Of a DNA stretch of 60,000 nt, positions 37,559 to 51,390 are shown one piece after another. The stretch is from Membranipora membranacea. Lineage: Eukaryota > Bryozoa > Gymnolaemata > Cheilostomatida > Membraniporidae. The notes under the pieces are model-generated. The model was not told where the DNA came from. It saw nothing but the letters and a program-made list of their open reading frames with translations, and searched no databases. Position 1 is the first letter of the stretch. Each line of letters starts with the position of its first letter. Location: NCBI GenBank assembly GCA_914767715.1, contig OU612073.1:21268001-21328000 (forward strand). Reading direction: 5' to 3'. The translations under genes and the position numbers were made by a program.

Positions 37559-40500
37559 CTACAAATTAGCAGCTTCCATGTTATGGCCTAACCTTGAATG
37601 GTTAGTTGTTAGCATATTGTGACGGGCTGGAAATTTGTAATGCTGCACATAACCGTTGCCATCCGTCGGTTTAGCCACCACATATGAAGGCTGTTTTCTA
37701 TACTGTCTATGATTTAGCATGGCACGAGAGTCTATATTTTTACGGCAGCAGCGCCGTTCACACGACCGTATAGTTTTTGAGCTCAGGACCCACATTGAGA
37801 TTGTGATGCCTATAATAAGGGACATGAATATTTTGAGCATGTGTATCTCGACTGTTGGAATAGAGTGTTTGAGCTCTTCACCAGGCAGCTGTGATGATGA
37901 CATACATCGCCAAGTGTCAAGGTTGATAAACTCGTGCACATGAGAGCCCAACACACATACTGCTGGCACTGTGTATAGAATGGCAAATATGCCGATTTTA
38001 GCCATAAGCTTTTCAAGCTTACGAATGTTAGAGTCATCCACTTGTGTTTTGAGATTTGTACGGATTCGTAGCAAGGATGCAAATCCCGCTAGTAAGAAAA
38101 TCTGTCCGACGAGTAGAAGAAAGCACATTGGTATGATAATGTACACTAGTAATGGCCATCTATCATAGTTACCAACATAACACATGCCAGTAAGCTCGTT
38201 GCTATCTACTCGACCAGTTACGAGAATCGCTATTGTCAAAATAGCCGGAATTGCCCAAGCAAATAGGTGAAAATAACAGGCTATTGAGTTGATTGCCTCT
38301 AATCCCCATTTCCGACTGGCAGCTAAGTACCATGTCAAGGTCAGAATGAGCCACCAGATGTGGCTGGCTATGCCGAAGTAGTACTGGATTAAGAAGATGA
38401 TGATACACAGTGTAGACTCCATACCATTGACGATCATGAGCGGAGTCTCGTCTACGCTGTCAGTTTTACATATTATTTCCTCTGCCGGTATAAATAGTGG
38501 GATAAAGTAGGACAGAGCGTACATCAGGTAACAGAACGCCATGAATATAATAGGTCGAGTCGGGTACCTGAATCTACCGGGATCTATACAGAAAGATATG
38601 ATCGTGAATAGCGTGGAGAGTATGCACAGAGATGCCCATATAGCCATCCACGCGTAGGCAAAACTCTTGTGTTGTTTAGTGAAGAATATATCATCGCAGG
38701 TAGGGACACAATCTCTGCAGTTTGGGTCACACAAGTTTGTACAGCTGACGTTCTCATACTTGACGTATTTTGCGGGACAAGAAGCTACCAAGTCAGCAGT
38801 TGGGGCGACTGGCGTTGAGGCTGTCAGCGGTGGTGAGGCCGGTGCAGGTGGCGTTACAGCACTCCCTAGAGTGGGCCTCAGGGAGGGCATCTCATCATCA
38901 GGTGCCATACATATCAGCTCTTTTCCATTAGGCTCTGGGAGCTTACTGCAGTTGAGCGGCCAGGCGTGTGGTACTTTAAGCTGGGCTAAGACATGCTCAC
39001 AATCACTCTTAACCTAAAAGTAAGACAAATTACCCAAGGATTAACCAGCTATAATCTATATCGCTGATGAGTATCATATGAGTAGCTTATTATGATAATA
39101 TGGAAATAGGAGATTAACAATCAATCATGAATTTGCATCAGAATGACACTTTCTCCTTAACAATATTACAATGTAGCAATGCTGGCAAAAAAACGTGGGA
39201 GAAACTGGACTAATAGAAAGTGCAAATTATACCTGCAGCCCTCATCCAGTTACATTGATCAAAGCTATCAAATAACTGAGTGAGTTCACTGCAACTCAAA
39301 TTAACAGAAATTGTAATGTTGCATTGTCATAAAAACTGACATGTTTCAATCAACTTGATTGTTGTCGTTGAGGCCTTATTTTAGACAGGCATATTGTCCG
39401 CAGCTGTGCGCCCATGGTGTTCGATATGAATAAAGATATGAATCAATTCTAACCCTGACAAAAGAAACAAGTTATTTTTTAGATTGACACCTTTTCAAAC
39501 GTGGCCAAAGAAACATTTTTTTGCGAGAAATACTCTTTGTGCAATTACCCTGCAATGGAACGATAGAAAGGTTTGTTCGCAAACTAGTCCAAAGAAAAGC
39601 TTAATGAATTGATACAAATAGTACCCCTGCATAGCATTGATGAAATGTCAACAAGATTTACTTAGCATGTAAATAAAACAGTTAAATTCAATTGATTTGA
39701 ACTGTGTGAAAATATGGGTTTTACTACTGGGGGGCTATCGTTTTCATCAGTATTATTATCTGTGTTTTGAATTGCTTTACTCATCATTCAAGAAATGATC
39801 ATCATATATATGGTGTGAGAGTTGAGTTTTTTGCCAGCTATGATTGTGGTATTCTAGGAATCATTTCCAATTCATGTGATTAATCAGACATTATTGGTAC
39901 CAATTTATTGGCAGTTAATTGAAGAATGATAGTACACCATGAACGTAAACAAGCCTCAAAATACCTAGTCAAAACACTAGGGCCACCACAATCTACAGAA
40001 TCTACCTTCTACAGCTGTCATACAAGGTGAACTCAATTTTATGGTTTCTGGGCTCTTTAGAAGTTATGGGGCTCGCGCTACCTCACAACGGTGTTTCATC
40101 AGTTATCTAATGTAGAACCCAGCCCATAAAACCCCAGGAATAATTACGTACAACAAGAGTAGTATCACAGAGCAAGGATATATCCTTACTCTGTGGTAGT
40201 ATCTTGTCCTCATCAGTAATTATTATCTGATGTCCCCTTGTGCGGTTTGCTCTCACAGCTGACAACAAGCTGACACGCTGTTTTCCTTGGTAGCGCCACT
40301 GGCAGCATTAGCACTTTGTGGTTACGGCCCACATAAAAGGCTGCTTGACAGTTTATGTAATCAAAATTAAGACTTCTGGCAAACTAATTTTCATTGTCAC
40401 TGTGGCTGATTTTATGACAATTTTTATTGTCTTAGCATTTTTACCGTAGTATCGTACATGCCAGCAAATTAGCAGCTATGTCTCAATGTGGAAATTGTCA

Positions 40501-42319
40501 GGTGCCATAAAATTTGTCCAGCCTCATAAAACTCAACATAGAAGTGCATCTGTTTTAACGATAGTTTCGTGTGATTTGTCTTGAGATAAACACAGATGAT
40601 CACAGCACCTATTCAGTAGAACATTAATGGTCATAGTAATGCCGTAGGTTTGTTCATCAGTTTTTTGACAGGCTATGAAATAGTGTTGAAATGGCTGAGT
40701 GATCTCGTTACGGTGGGCAGCTCAGCTCTGCTAAACAGGATGATGTGATGAAGAACATGGTTAATGGACGAGAATTAATGAAATATGTTAAATTTTGATT
40801 TATTGACGTGATAAATTAGCTGAGCTAAATAGAAAATCATTGCAAACACTTGAAAATTGATAGGATCCAGTAGAGTTTGCCATGTTATTTGCATACCCCT
40901 GGTTATAAAGTATTATTAGTTTCATTTATTTCACAAGTGCTATAATTTTCAGAGCAAAGCGCCTGGAATGTCCTCAACCCTCTGCGTGCCCTTAGCTCAT
41001 TTTCAGCACATAGTTTTCTGCGCCCAGACCAGAATAGTAGATTATCTAAGCGCGTATGCCTGATCTATATCAGCACAATTCCAAGTAATAATAATTTACT
41101 TGATCCGACTATAAAACAAGGATTTATCTCTTAACAGTTTGACATCTCTCACAGTTCACATAGAGATGATCCAGTACACTCAAGTTTAAATCACACAAAA
41201 AAACTACAGCCTATTAGTTTCTGTCTCCGCCTTGGGTAGCAGAGAGCGGTTCATTGACCAAGAAAGGCCAAATTCTCAACAAATTAGAGATGAACAAAGA
41301 ATCAAAATTTAACATTTTGGTGTTTTGCTGACGGACTAATGAATTAATCTAAACCGTAACAGGTAACAGACGTGCTACCTATGCTCGTCACTTGATATCA
41401 CACCAAAGTGACTGTTGTTTTGGCTTGATCTAATTATGTTGCAGCTTGTTTTCGCTGGCAAATTAACTCAAGATCAAAGAAATAATTTATCATATCAATG
41501 ATATCATATCTCTGAGGGTGGTATCTGCCTAACAAAAGATAACCTGAGTCTAGATTGAGTCGACCACTACACCACAATCTAACCAAATCAGTGCTCACCC
41601 GCTTACAACTCACCCGATCATTCCATTACAATACTGGCTGGTGTGTAATTGTGCCAATGCAAATAAAAGCTGAATGGAAATCATTCCACAAATTCTTAGC
41701 AAATACGATGTAGCAAAATCTTCAGTTTACAGCAAGCTAAATATCAAGTTGCCTTCCTGTGCTATGATCGGTTTCATACAAATATGAAGCAAATACAGCC
41801 AGTAGTAACTTTACATCACTTGAAAATAAGCAGACGACTGCAGAGTTTTCCAATCAAAGTATAATCCTACCACATTAGGTTCCTATATGCGAAAAATGTT
41901 AACATTTGACCAGTTTGCGATATTACTTGTAATAAGGATAAAGGTCCTACCTGTAGACACATACTGCGGCAGACATTAATAACTAGAGGTTCCTCCATCT
42001 GCATGGTGCACATAGGTACAAACAAACTACACAGAAAGAATTCTATGTGTCTGGAGCAGTTGAAGAGCGTCACAAGCTGAGAATAAGGTTGTAACTCGGC
42101 TATTGCTTCTTGCTGAGTTGAATGGCCGAGGAGGTTAGGCATCAATGTGCTTCTGTACTTCAAATGTGAGCACATTTCAATCTGTATGGGCTCACACGTT
42201 CCCATTTCGTCCAAATATCCATCGCCAGTGGGTAAATTTGTCAACAGCACGAGCAAAACGGCTGTGAAAATCCGTGATTTTGTGTAATTAGATAATAAGC
42301 CGAGCCTTGTAATATCCAT
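37559..42319 (-). CDS. Frizzled-family Wnt receptor (two exons)
   Basis: Seven-pass plasma-membrane receptor for Wnt ligands. Exon 1 is 42319-41951 and exon 2 is 39013-37559 (stop TAG at 37559-37561); the join is in phase, giving ~607 residues. Residues 1-34 form a signal peptide (ATG at 42319, hydrophobic core FTAVLLVLLTNL). The cysteine-rich domain follows: CEPIQIEMC, then LFNCSRHIEFFLCSLFVPMC, CRSMC, and after the splice CEHVLAQLKVPHAWPLNC and LICM. A Pro/Thr/Ala-rich linker (residues ~173-200) and a Cys-rich juxtamembrane segment precede the first membrane helix near residues 242-266. Six more hydrophobic segments follow, ending IFMSLIIGITISMWVLSSK. The Dishevelled-binding motif KTxxxW reads KTIRSC (residues 536-541), with Cys for Trp. 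A 66-residue cytoplasmic tail follows, with no usual PDZ ligand at the C-terminus (EAANL). Confidence 0.95.
39014..41950 (-). other. Large Frizzled intron
   Basis: A 2.9-kb intron between the CRD exon and the exon carrying the last CRD segment and the membrane domain (donor GTAGGA at 41950, acceptor CTTTTAG at 39014). It contains the 86-nt hairpin at 40139-40224; nothing else coding was found. Confidence 0.8.
40139..40224. ncRNA. 86-nt hairpin inside Frizzled intron; MITE or miRNA-precursor candidate
   Basis: The outer arms AATAATTAC / GTAATTATT pair exactly. The inner arms CACAGAGCAAGGATA / TATCCTTACTCTGTG pair with one mismatch around a central GGATATATCC, and ACAAGA / TCTTGT pair between them. 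The result is a near-continuous stem of about 40 positions with small internal loops. Either a small inverted-repeat transposon or a structured intronic RNA would look like this. Confidence 0.4.
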
Positions 42320-45300
42320 ATTGTAGTGTTGGCTTGCGTTGCGTCTAATTGACAGAATTCAATAGACTGTAGTGTGCTTCATAGCCACTTAGAGCAAACT
42401 CAAGAGCACTAAACGGCCACTTCACCTCTTGTGTATCTGGCCACTTGACAATAATAAACTAACTGTGTAATCATAACCTAAAACCATGTGTATCCAAAGC
42501 CGAGCATTATCGCCTACCTGCTGTTTGATTGGACAACATCAAGCCTCAGTGCACAACAATATCTTATCATAATGTGGGTGTATATAAGCTACCCCTCTAT
42601 TGACGGTGAATAGCAAAAAGGCAATTTGTCAGAAAATTAGAAATGTTTTAATGTTAATTTACGTGTTCAAACATCATTATCTGAATTAAAACGCTCCTAC
42701 TGCAAAATTAATTTTCATTGGGTGTATTTCTGAAATGATGCAAATATGCAAATAGTTGAGTATACGCCTTCTAAACTCATTCACAAACAGTAATAACATT
42801 GCTGCATTATTATTCATGACTTTTGACCACAAATCTATCAAAAATACTCTCTAAGAAGCTCTTGAGTCTGTGGGTGTTAACAGTTTGAAGCAAGGTTATG
42901 CTGGACGGCCCGAGGGTTTGATCCCTTGCGGGAGGATCAAAAGTGAAAAAGCTTTCCCTTATCCCATGTGGACATAAAAATCATCAGCACATGAATGCAT
43001 AATCACCGTTAGGAAGTACAAATGTGTCTAAAGATGAGACAATGTGGTCAAACAACACCAAAACTGCTCACTCAAACTGGAAATCGATTTGGTGTGGTTT
43101 TGTGGTTGACTAAAATTGGACTAAACCGGCTACATAAAAAAAACCCTCATTTAACTACTATTACTATAACCGATAACGACTCTGTCTATCTACACCACTG
43201 TCAGTTAATGGAAGCCGCACAGGTGCTCTTTGGGAAGTAAATCATCACAGTACATTACATTGCTGCAAGTACATAAGTATTTTGTAATTCCAGGGTGATA
43301 TTTTACAAAAGACATCACAACACAATTGCATGAGTTGTAAACGGTGTCTTGTGGTGCTTTCAAATCAATCTACAAAACTTTAATCTGATCATGAAAAGCT
43401 TAAACTTAATCCTTGTTGAGCTCTAAATCAAGGGCTATTGAGTAATATATCCCATTACTGGAACAATGTGGAATTTAACATCCCTCCCTGCAACATCAAA
43501 GAGTCAAATGCTTGCCTGTAACATCATTTATTAGCTGCCCTTGTTTTTCAATTAGCTATCCATCAAATTGAATATGTTAGCACATTTTTAAATTGTAAAA
43601 CAATGCCAACTCGATTGCATTCACTGGTTTGGCTCCAAAGTTAGCCCTTCGGCATATCAGAAATGTATAAATTAACTCTGATTTAGCCTTTGATCTTTCC
43701 AAAGAAAATTCAACATATTATTTCACCAAAATGTATGAAGCTCAATTCTCTGTACGACGCTAGATTCATATTATTATCTCACACAAGCACTCTCAGCATG
43801 TTTGGAGTATTTCAGCATCGAAACTAGTGAATGTGATCAGACCAGCAAGTCAGAGGGGCCATTGTGGTTCGGTAAATGTTACTTGTAGCGTCACTGGTAG
43901 GCAGGTTCATTTCAGGGCAGATTCATTGGTAACCATCCTTGTTATTACCATAATGTCCTGAACAAAACAACCTCAAACTTGAAGAGCTTCAGAGTATTGA
44001 GAGCATAACTTCTATTTGGATCTCAATCAGCTTGGATGGGCAGTGATGCTGATTGCCAGCATAATTGTTGAATTTGTAAAGAGAGTATATAAATTCTCTG
44101 GAGGTGATGTACAAAGTTTAAAGTCATAAAAGTTAGGGTAGAAACTAAATTAAATTGTTGTTGGGTTGTTGACAGGACGACTTTACTAATATTGAAAGGA
44201 AAAATGTCTTTGATACATGTCAGCAGAGACTACAGTCAGTCACTCAAAGAATTGCGTTGGTAACTACCTATACTCTGGAATTATTTTACACCTATTCCAC
44301 CTTACCGCAACAAAGACTGTTTTGTGTATAATTTGTGTCTTGCCACCCTACTTGCTGCCACAGACCCATCAATATTCCATATGAGCTGAGTGTGCCACAG
44401 TCAGATGTTTTCAGCTGATAATAAATAACATCCAAGGACAAGAGTGGACAACTCCCAAGTTGTATTATGTTGGTAGTCCTACAGAAATTGTAAAATAATC
44501 CTGACAATCTGGTTAGTGAAATTTCCAAGCCAAAGTTGTGTTACAATTTTTGTAGGACTATCCAACATCATTGGTTGTTGCCTACTCTTGTCTTTGTTAC
44601 AAACAAAGATTAATTGACATTGGTACCACATGCCAGTTCTAAAGATTCGATAATAATCAAGATTGGATGATTTGTGAAAATGCAAAGCACTCTTGTATAA
44701 GTTTGAAATCCTCTGTTATGAAATCACCATTCTTAACTATAATCGCATCGCATCAAGAACCATCGATCGCTCCATGATATCAAAATAAGATGAGCCTAGT
44801 TAATCTTACATGGCTGAATTATGCGAGTTACCCTCTCTCCCTACAGGGTTGGACAACTTTATGCCACCAAAAATACATGAAACTATCCTGCTTTGAATCA
44901 GTGAATGTAGATAATATAATTTTATTTGAGTTATGTAAATTTTCTGTCCTTCAAATGGTGGCACAGCTAGATGAATGCAGCTCAGATCTTGCTTTGTAAT
45001 GATCATTATAAAAAATCCCACAATTCACTTTTCTTATAAATACCAGACCTTGTGAAGTCCAGGCCCAAGTTGCATTGTCTGAATGGTACTGCTATTCCCT
45101 TGAGCATCACTCTGCCTGCAGAATATTTTTTGAGCATAGGCTTATGAATTATGAATTACAAAGTTCCCAATAAAACATCATTACTACCGCTGAGATAGTG
45201 GCGCCTCCATCAATCTGAATGTAATCGCCTCAATGTAATAAGATATATTAAGACTATATTAACTGCAGCCAAAATATTTCCTAATGAAGGGATCAACCCT

Positions 45301-47773
45301 TGCCAAATAAAGGACAAAGTTTAGGTGAATAGACTCAAAGTTTCTTTTGCAGAGCTGCTTCATGATGGGCATATTATGCTGTCTTAACAAAACACATGTA
45401 TTGAACCTTCACTGCCTACCACTCGGTAAGAACAGCTTGATCGAAAACACCAGATTCCTCTTCTGTGGACAGGTGTTAGGGTTATCAATTTTTATCCAAT
45501 CATGTTCCTAGATTCCCCTTACTTCAAATGCAATCCTCAAATCTAGGGTGTGTATTGGGAAAGGTATAGTTTCGTGTTTTGTTGCTTAGATAAATGTTAT
45601 GCAAAGATTAGGATGTGCTTATTGTTCGCAGCTCCATCTCCCGCTATGTAATAAGTGGCTGTTATATAAACTACCGGAGCGACAAACCGATATAGTGATC
45701 ACCGTAGCTAACATGCAATATTGATCTGCCTTTGAAGCAGCAAAAGGTTGAGCACAGTTTGGTTTGGAAGCAGTTTGCGCTTGACAGGTCAATGGATAGA
45801 GTGTGGAAATTAGACAAAAAAATCATATCTATGTCGCTGAGGCCTCTAGGGAGCTTGAACAAAAGATAACATTTCTAAAGAATTACTGTCATCGTTATTA
45901 TTGTGACTAATTCAGAGAACTTCTATTGCTGGGATTATTTTGAGAACTGGTTCAGAGTGAGGCTGCTATACTTTGGCTTGGAGATACATCACAAGACTAG
46001 GCACAAAAGAAAATAAGGTTAGTATGCAGAAATCTTCATTTCTTTCCTTTACCTACCATGGATATTATGGTTTAACGCAGATGTGAATTCTTTTTTATTG
46101 TCCAATCTCACTATTGTCAATCATACCACCATTTATATGCCTATGCATGGTACACCTTAGTATCTTTGGAGACTGGTAGGCTGTGGCAAGTTGTTTCAAG
46201 TGGCAGTGCGAGTTAGTTTTTGGTAAAGTTGTCTACAACTGGTAACCTTTGAGAAGGTTGAGGAGGTCTCCTGTGGAGGAAAACTCGTTACAAATATCTG
46301 CAGATAGCTAACCACATACATATTATTTTGATGAGCTTCAGTTACAAACAGCCCATAGAACATACTTTTATTATTTGTTTGTGATAAATATTTGATATTG
46401 ATCTTTTTGTCTCTCAATAAATTTGACTGAGCAGCTTTCTCCCGTTGTATAAAGCAGTGGTCATCTTTAGCCAGTTCATTTGGCAGCTTACCCATTATCG
46501 TGTGTTGTATACCTTATGACTACTGTAAACACTGAGTTCTTTGAAGTTTGCAAGGTTATCTATGCTCCTTTATTATGAAAAAAACAATTCCTTGTAATGC
46601 TTCTCCAGGAATTTTCACTAAGGTCTATAAATGTCATCCTAGATTCCACAATGCTCTCATTGAAGGCTATGGATTGACTGACATTCTAAAGGGTGATTTG
46701 ACTCTTAGTTTGAGAATAAACTCTCAGAGTGACCAGAGAGTTCGTCACAAACTTCCTGGATATGACTGATTGGTGACAATAATTCAGGCGACACAGAGTT
46801 TTCCCCTCCTGCTATCCACCCATAAGATGGTGATGAATGATTAGGCTGGAATTTGCGGTTTATGTAAGAACTCTTTAATGTTTCTGTTCAGGATAAGCCG
46901 TCCTATAATCTATTCTGTATATCAGTGTTGTTAACTCCTGTGGGTTTCTGTCTTTCTCATGCTGTGATCCGATTCCCATCACATGTAGATAGATACACAT
47001 GTAGTAATTTTGGAGATGTATAGTGAGATAACTCAGACTTGATTACCAAATTACACGTCTTCGTCTCTTTAAAGTGACCGAACTGATCGATACAGCCGGT
47101 GATTTGTGAGAGAAAAATGATTCTACTTGTGAATTATGGTGCATCAAAATTACGGTAATGCCTGACCTTAATAGCTACAGCGGTGGGAGGGGGGGGGGGG
47201 CAGGATACAGCCCTGTATGACATTATCAAAGATTGACATTATAGAGCTTGTAATAATTCGCAAATCCTATGCAGTGGAGTACTGAACCCCAAACCCATCT
47301 CAAGTATTTAGTATCTCTAGTATAACGATATAAGGCCTTTTCAAATTTTTAAGCCGAAAGTTTCTTTGTTTGGCCTCATTTGGCTTACGATAAGTTTGAC
47401 TTGTATTGAATTAAGAGATAGAAATCTTTAGGATACAACTGTTTGTGACTCATGAGCAAGCAAGCCAAAAATCAATGAAATCACAGACCAAGCTGTGCCG
47501 GATTTGAAATTTCCTGCAAATGCACTATTTAGAAATTCCAAAAAACTTCAGCAATAACATTCCACAATCCTTAGCATATACACCCTATGTAACATGTTTG
47601 TTGAGGGGCGGCCTAGTTCTGAGATGTCGATCACTGTCACAACTATAATCCCCTCTCATATATAATCCAGTCTCTTTCAATCTGACACTGATGGCACTCT
47701 TACTCTGTATCAGCGTGTAAATATCCAGTGCATGTTATTATATGGTCAGTCAGAGTAAAGGTTTGTGCCCAGG
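42320..47773. other. Spacer upstream of Frizzled and of the plus-strand exon cluster
   Basis: About 5.4 kb between diverging transcription units, presumably containing the Frizzled promoter at its left. No exon with domain or splice support was found. A poly-G run lies at about 47190-47200. Confidence 0.45.
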
Positions 47774-47861
47774 ATGTTCAATGAGGAGAGCCACGGGACT
47801 AGCAACAGTACAGGGTCCAGCTACACAACTGGCAGTATTGGCGCTATGAGGCGGAGTTCAG
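47774..47861 (+). CDS. Candidate alternative first coding exon 1 (Ser/Thr/Gly-rich)
   Basis: ATG at 47774 follows an in-frame TAA at 47756. It encodes 29 residues starting MFNEESHGTSNSTGSSYTTG, and runs into a donor after TTCAG (GTACAG, a weak consensus). It ends one base into a codon. CCCAG before the ATG could also serve as an acceptor, so this may be the second exon of its transcript. I do not recognise the product; it looks disordered. The same donor phase recurs at 48483, 50760 and 57392. Confidence 0.4.
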
Positions 47862-48434
47862 GTACAGTAGAACTATTTCTTCAGGATTTTTTATGTTTCT
47901 TACCTCTCATGTTGTTGGCAACAGCTGGAGATTATCTTATTGATTACAAATATTTTGAATTTTCTACCCCAAATTGAACGAGCGCCGATTGAGTTGAAAC
48001 AAGTTTTACTTTTTTGGCAAACTCAGGGAGGTAATTTGTCATTGGTTGGAGATTTTGTGTGTTTGTTGAGTAGCATGCAGTTGTGATTGCCTGTGATTAG
48101 ATGAGCTATTGTTCACTAGGACTCATTTATCGGTTTTACTTTTAATAATGGTTTGTAGATCAAGTGGTTTGATATTTGTTTGCTCAGCGCCTCGTTCTAC
48201 AAATTAGTTTTTGTACACATCTGTTGCCATTCATGACAGCTTAGCTGAGCACAGTAGAACAACAAAACGCTGAGGAATACAGTAGTTTATTTACTCTGTC
48301 GCTCAAAAAAAGGGAGCAGCTAGTAGAGTATAGGCAGGATATTGAGGACGCAGACCGATTGGTGTCTCAGATATCCATTTATCTCTTCTCTATCTCTACT
48401 CTGGATATTTGTCTAGATAGGATTTACCGATGAG

Positions 48435-48483
48435 ATGTCGAGTAAGGATAGAAGGCTGAGATACATATATATTAATAGAAGGG
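48435..48483 (+). CDS. Candidate alternative first coding exon 2 (basic)
   Basis: ATG at 48435 follows an in-frame TAG at 48414. It encodes MSSKDRRLRYIYINRR plus one base, then a strong donor (G|GTAAGTA). At 16 residues it is too short to stand alone. It is reported because donor strength and phase match the neighbouring candidates. No family recognised. Confidence 0.3.
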
Positions 48484-50723
48484 GTAAGTATATACTGTCT
48501 CTGTGACCTTCCTGTCACTTCATCGTCCAGGATGGTCCAGACAGGACAACTCAGGTTCAGCTTCCCTTATATCAAACTGTTTCTGCCCTAGGCAGGGCCT
48601 GCATGTTTCTCGGTTTTATGCACTGTACCAGTAAGTCAATGGCAGTGCATTTGTTTTGCTTTGACTGACCACTAGGAGTTGCTGCCAATCCGCCTTCTGT
48701 ACATGTGGGCACCTGGTTCGGTTTCTTTTCAGATAGGATGAAAATTATATTGCCCTTATTAATCTTTTGTTTTGTGCTTTGCGCATAGTTATTTGCTTAG
48801 GGAAATATTAATGACAGTAACATAATTTTCTTATGCAAACAGAATTTGAGTTCACCAATAACCTTATGTAACTTTCCCCCTGTATATAATAAATTACTCT
48901 TATTATGGTGCCAGAAACAAAACTTGTTCGAATCAGCGAAGTGGTGTCACTTCTGGAATGAGCTACGGAACAGGTGTTCAAATTAAACTCACCAAATAAA
49001 ACAGTACAATATATATAGCCCTTAACAGTAATTACCCTGTAATTATTAATTAAGATGAACATGGAATGCTTGTATTGTTTTGTTTTGTGTTGACAAATAC
49101 AAACGTATTACTGAGTTGGTGTGAACAAAAATGCTTTGCGCAAAATAACCCTGTCAATGCAGTCCAAGTAATTCTCTCTTAGTTTTACATCAGGAAATGA
49201 CTTGCATGCGAAAAGGAAAGGGCCTTGGTACAAGAGCTTGTTCAGACTCAGTCTGTCCAGACTCCATTGTTAGACTCTTTGCATTTTTCTCTGTCGAAAT
49301 AGGATAAGTTTCCAACCGGCTGTGTTGTCCTCTCTTGTGATTATGCATCCATCAAGGTTGTGATGGTTTTCCTTTGTCCGTAGCATTGTTGCATAAACAT
49401 TTTTTTGTCCTGATCCTTTTGGGAATTCCACAAAACTGCATTGTGGGATACCTCCCTTTAAGATCTCCAGCAGTGAGAAAAGAGATTTCAACAGGTTTAT
49501 AACCAGTATATTAATTTTCTTTTCTGAAGTTTAATTGGTGGTTCTCTAATTTGCTGCTGCAAGGTGCAATATCCCTTTAGTTCCTATTCATGCCTTTCTT
49601 TCAACACAAGCCTAACTTTTCCTAATTCTATCAAAGTCTCAGCTAACTGCTAAACCTAGCATTCTAATCGCAGAAATTCAATTACAAAAGATCAATGAGT
49701 GAGCCTAGGATTACTTCAAACTAAGAGAAAAAATTTAATTGAATATTGTAATATTTTGATTATGGGGGTTTAGATTCCTCAAGTGGTCTGCAATGTTATT
49801 TCCTAAGAAGCCATAGAGGTCTATGATTGTTTAGTTATTTGTGAGCGAGAGTAATAGCTGAGTTTACTCTTTGTCCCCTCAGTGTCATGAGTGGTTTTAT
49901 TTATTAAGTACAGTCCATTGTGTTTGATTTAATTGATACAATTTCACCGATTGAATAACGGCGTTTTGTTCGCAGCTGTTTGAGGGTGTATGAGACCTGC
50001 TCAGTCGATAAAGCTACACTTTTTAGCATCACTCTAGTGATTTTAGGAGTATAATTCGACAGCTCAATCTAAAGATTTTCGTGCAACAGTGACTTTTGCT
50101 CATATTAAATTAGTTTTGATCTCATACTTAGATCATATCTCAATTACCTATGTTTGACCTGATCTGATTGATTGAGCGACTGCTGCCTGAGGGACATCTC
50201 ACATACACATCATAGAGCAGCGTGTGTTGGATCGGAGCAGTTCGATGATCTCAGCCATAGAACTGTTACAGGTTATATTACCTTGTTTGTGTATCAGACG
50301 GAGGAGTTATCAGCGTTTTATCTCATTAGACATTGTTAGGTTTCACAGGTAATATGTAGGAGTGATGATAACATTGACTGTTGTATCTTAGCAGCTAAGC
50401 ATTCTAAGGTATTAGTCTGACAATATTCACGGTTACATAATCAGAGTTGAAGACGGCAGTCTTTGAACCATCTTAAAGTGGACTGAGTGACCATTGAGCA
50501 CTTAACTAGCGATACATATCAGTGATATAAACAGGCTGTCTGGAAAATAGAAGCTCTTCAAGTGATACATTGGTAGATAATTTTGAGAGTATATATCATT
50601 ACTGTTTGAGCACAACGTTTGTGCCAACTGTGAAAAAGTTGTTGCGCTGTCAAATTGTAATTCGAAAATCTCTGGAGTTGAGAACTTTGACCTTGCCTTT
50701 TACCAGGATTTCGTTGGTGGAAT

Positions 50724-50760
50724 ATGACGAGCATTATAACAGGACCATCTGAGACGGAAG
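50724..50760 (+). CDS. Candidate alternative first coding exon 3
   Basis: ATG at 50724 follows an in-frame TGA at 50688. It encodes MTSIITGPSETE plus one base, then a strong donor (AAG|GTAAGAG). Phase is identical to the other candidates. No family recognised. Confidence 0.35.
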
Positions 50761-51284
50761 GTAAGAGTGGTGTTGTGTTTTTGTTGTGGATCGCTATTGT
50801 TACAATATTCGCACATACACCATGTTAAAACCCACTTTCACTTTATATGTCTATGGTTGTGAGGAGTTTAATTTTGGGATCTATGCAGCACTTTATTTCA
50901 GCTTCGGTCACTTGCGTTGTGTGTCACTTCATATCAAAATCAGTAATGGGTGGATTCAAAGTACATGAAGAATAGCACGATGATTTCTTATGAAATATTA
51001 CCAGGTGAAAACCCTGTCATAGCTGTGGAGCTTTCGCTCACACTCAAGGTTTGCAACCACAAAGAATTCATAATCAGAAAGATGTATATCCTAGTACTAG
51101 CTTCAGCAATGAACTGGCTTCAGGATATTCGGTTAAAGGTGGGCTTGGTTCTGCCTTTTAGTCTCATTTTATATATAGACAAATCAATGCACATATAATA
51201 TTATGAAATTATAATGTAAAGATATAAAGGGAGCACGATTCCAAACCTTTTTTTAATTGCCGAATGGTAAAATGGAAGCTTTCC

Positions 51285-51390
51285 TACCAAAACAGGGACT
51301 CAAATCCTTGGCCCTCAGATTAAAAGTCTGATGCTCTTCCGGCTGAGCTCTCTGGGTGGCTTATGCTAGTTTTCTTCCCTTGCAAGTATG
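51285..51390 (-). repeat. tRNA-Lys-derived SINE copy G
   Basis: The minus-strand head 51285-51357 has GAGCTCAGCCGGAAGAGCAT and an intact CAGACTTTTAATCTGAG anticodon arm, but several mismatches in the T and acceptor stems. The tail (GGAAAGCTTCCATTTT ... GTGCTCCC) extends left to about 51220. No opposing partner copy was found. Confidence 0.7.

Noticed and set aside
42570-42600. TATA-like sequence upstream of Frizzled (GTATATAAGC)
   Set aside because: It lies ~260 bases from the start codon and is only weakly TATA-like on the gene's strand; AT-rich DNA makes this common.
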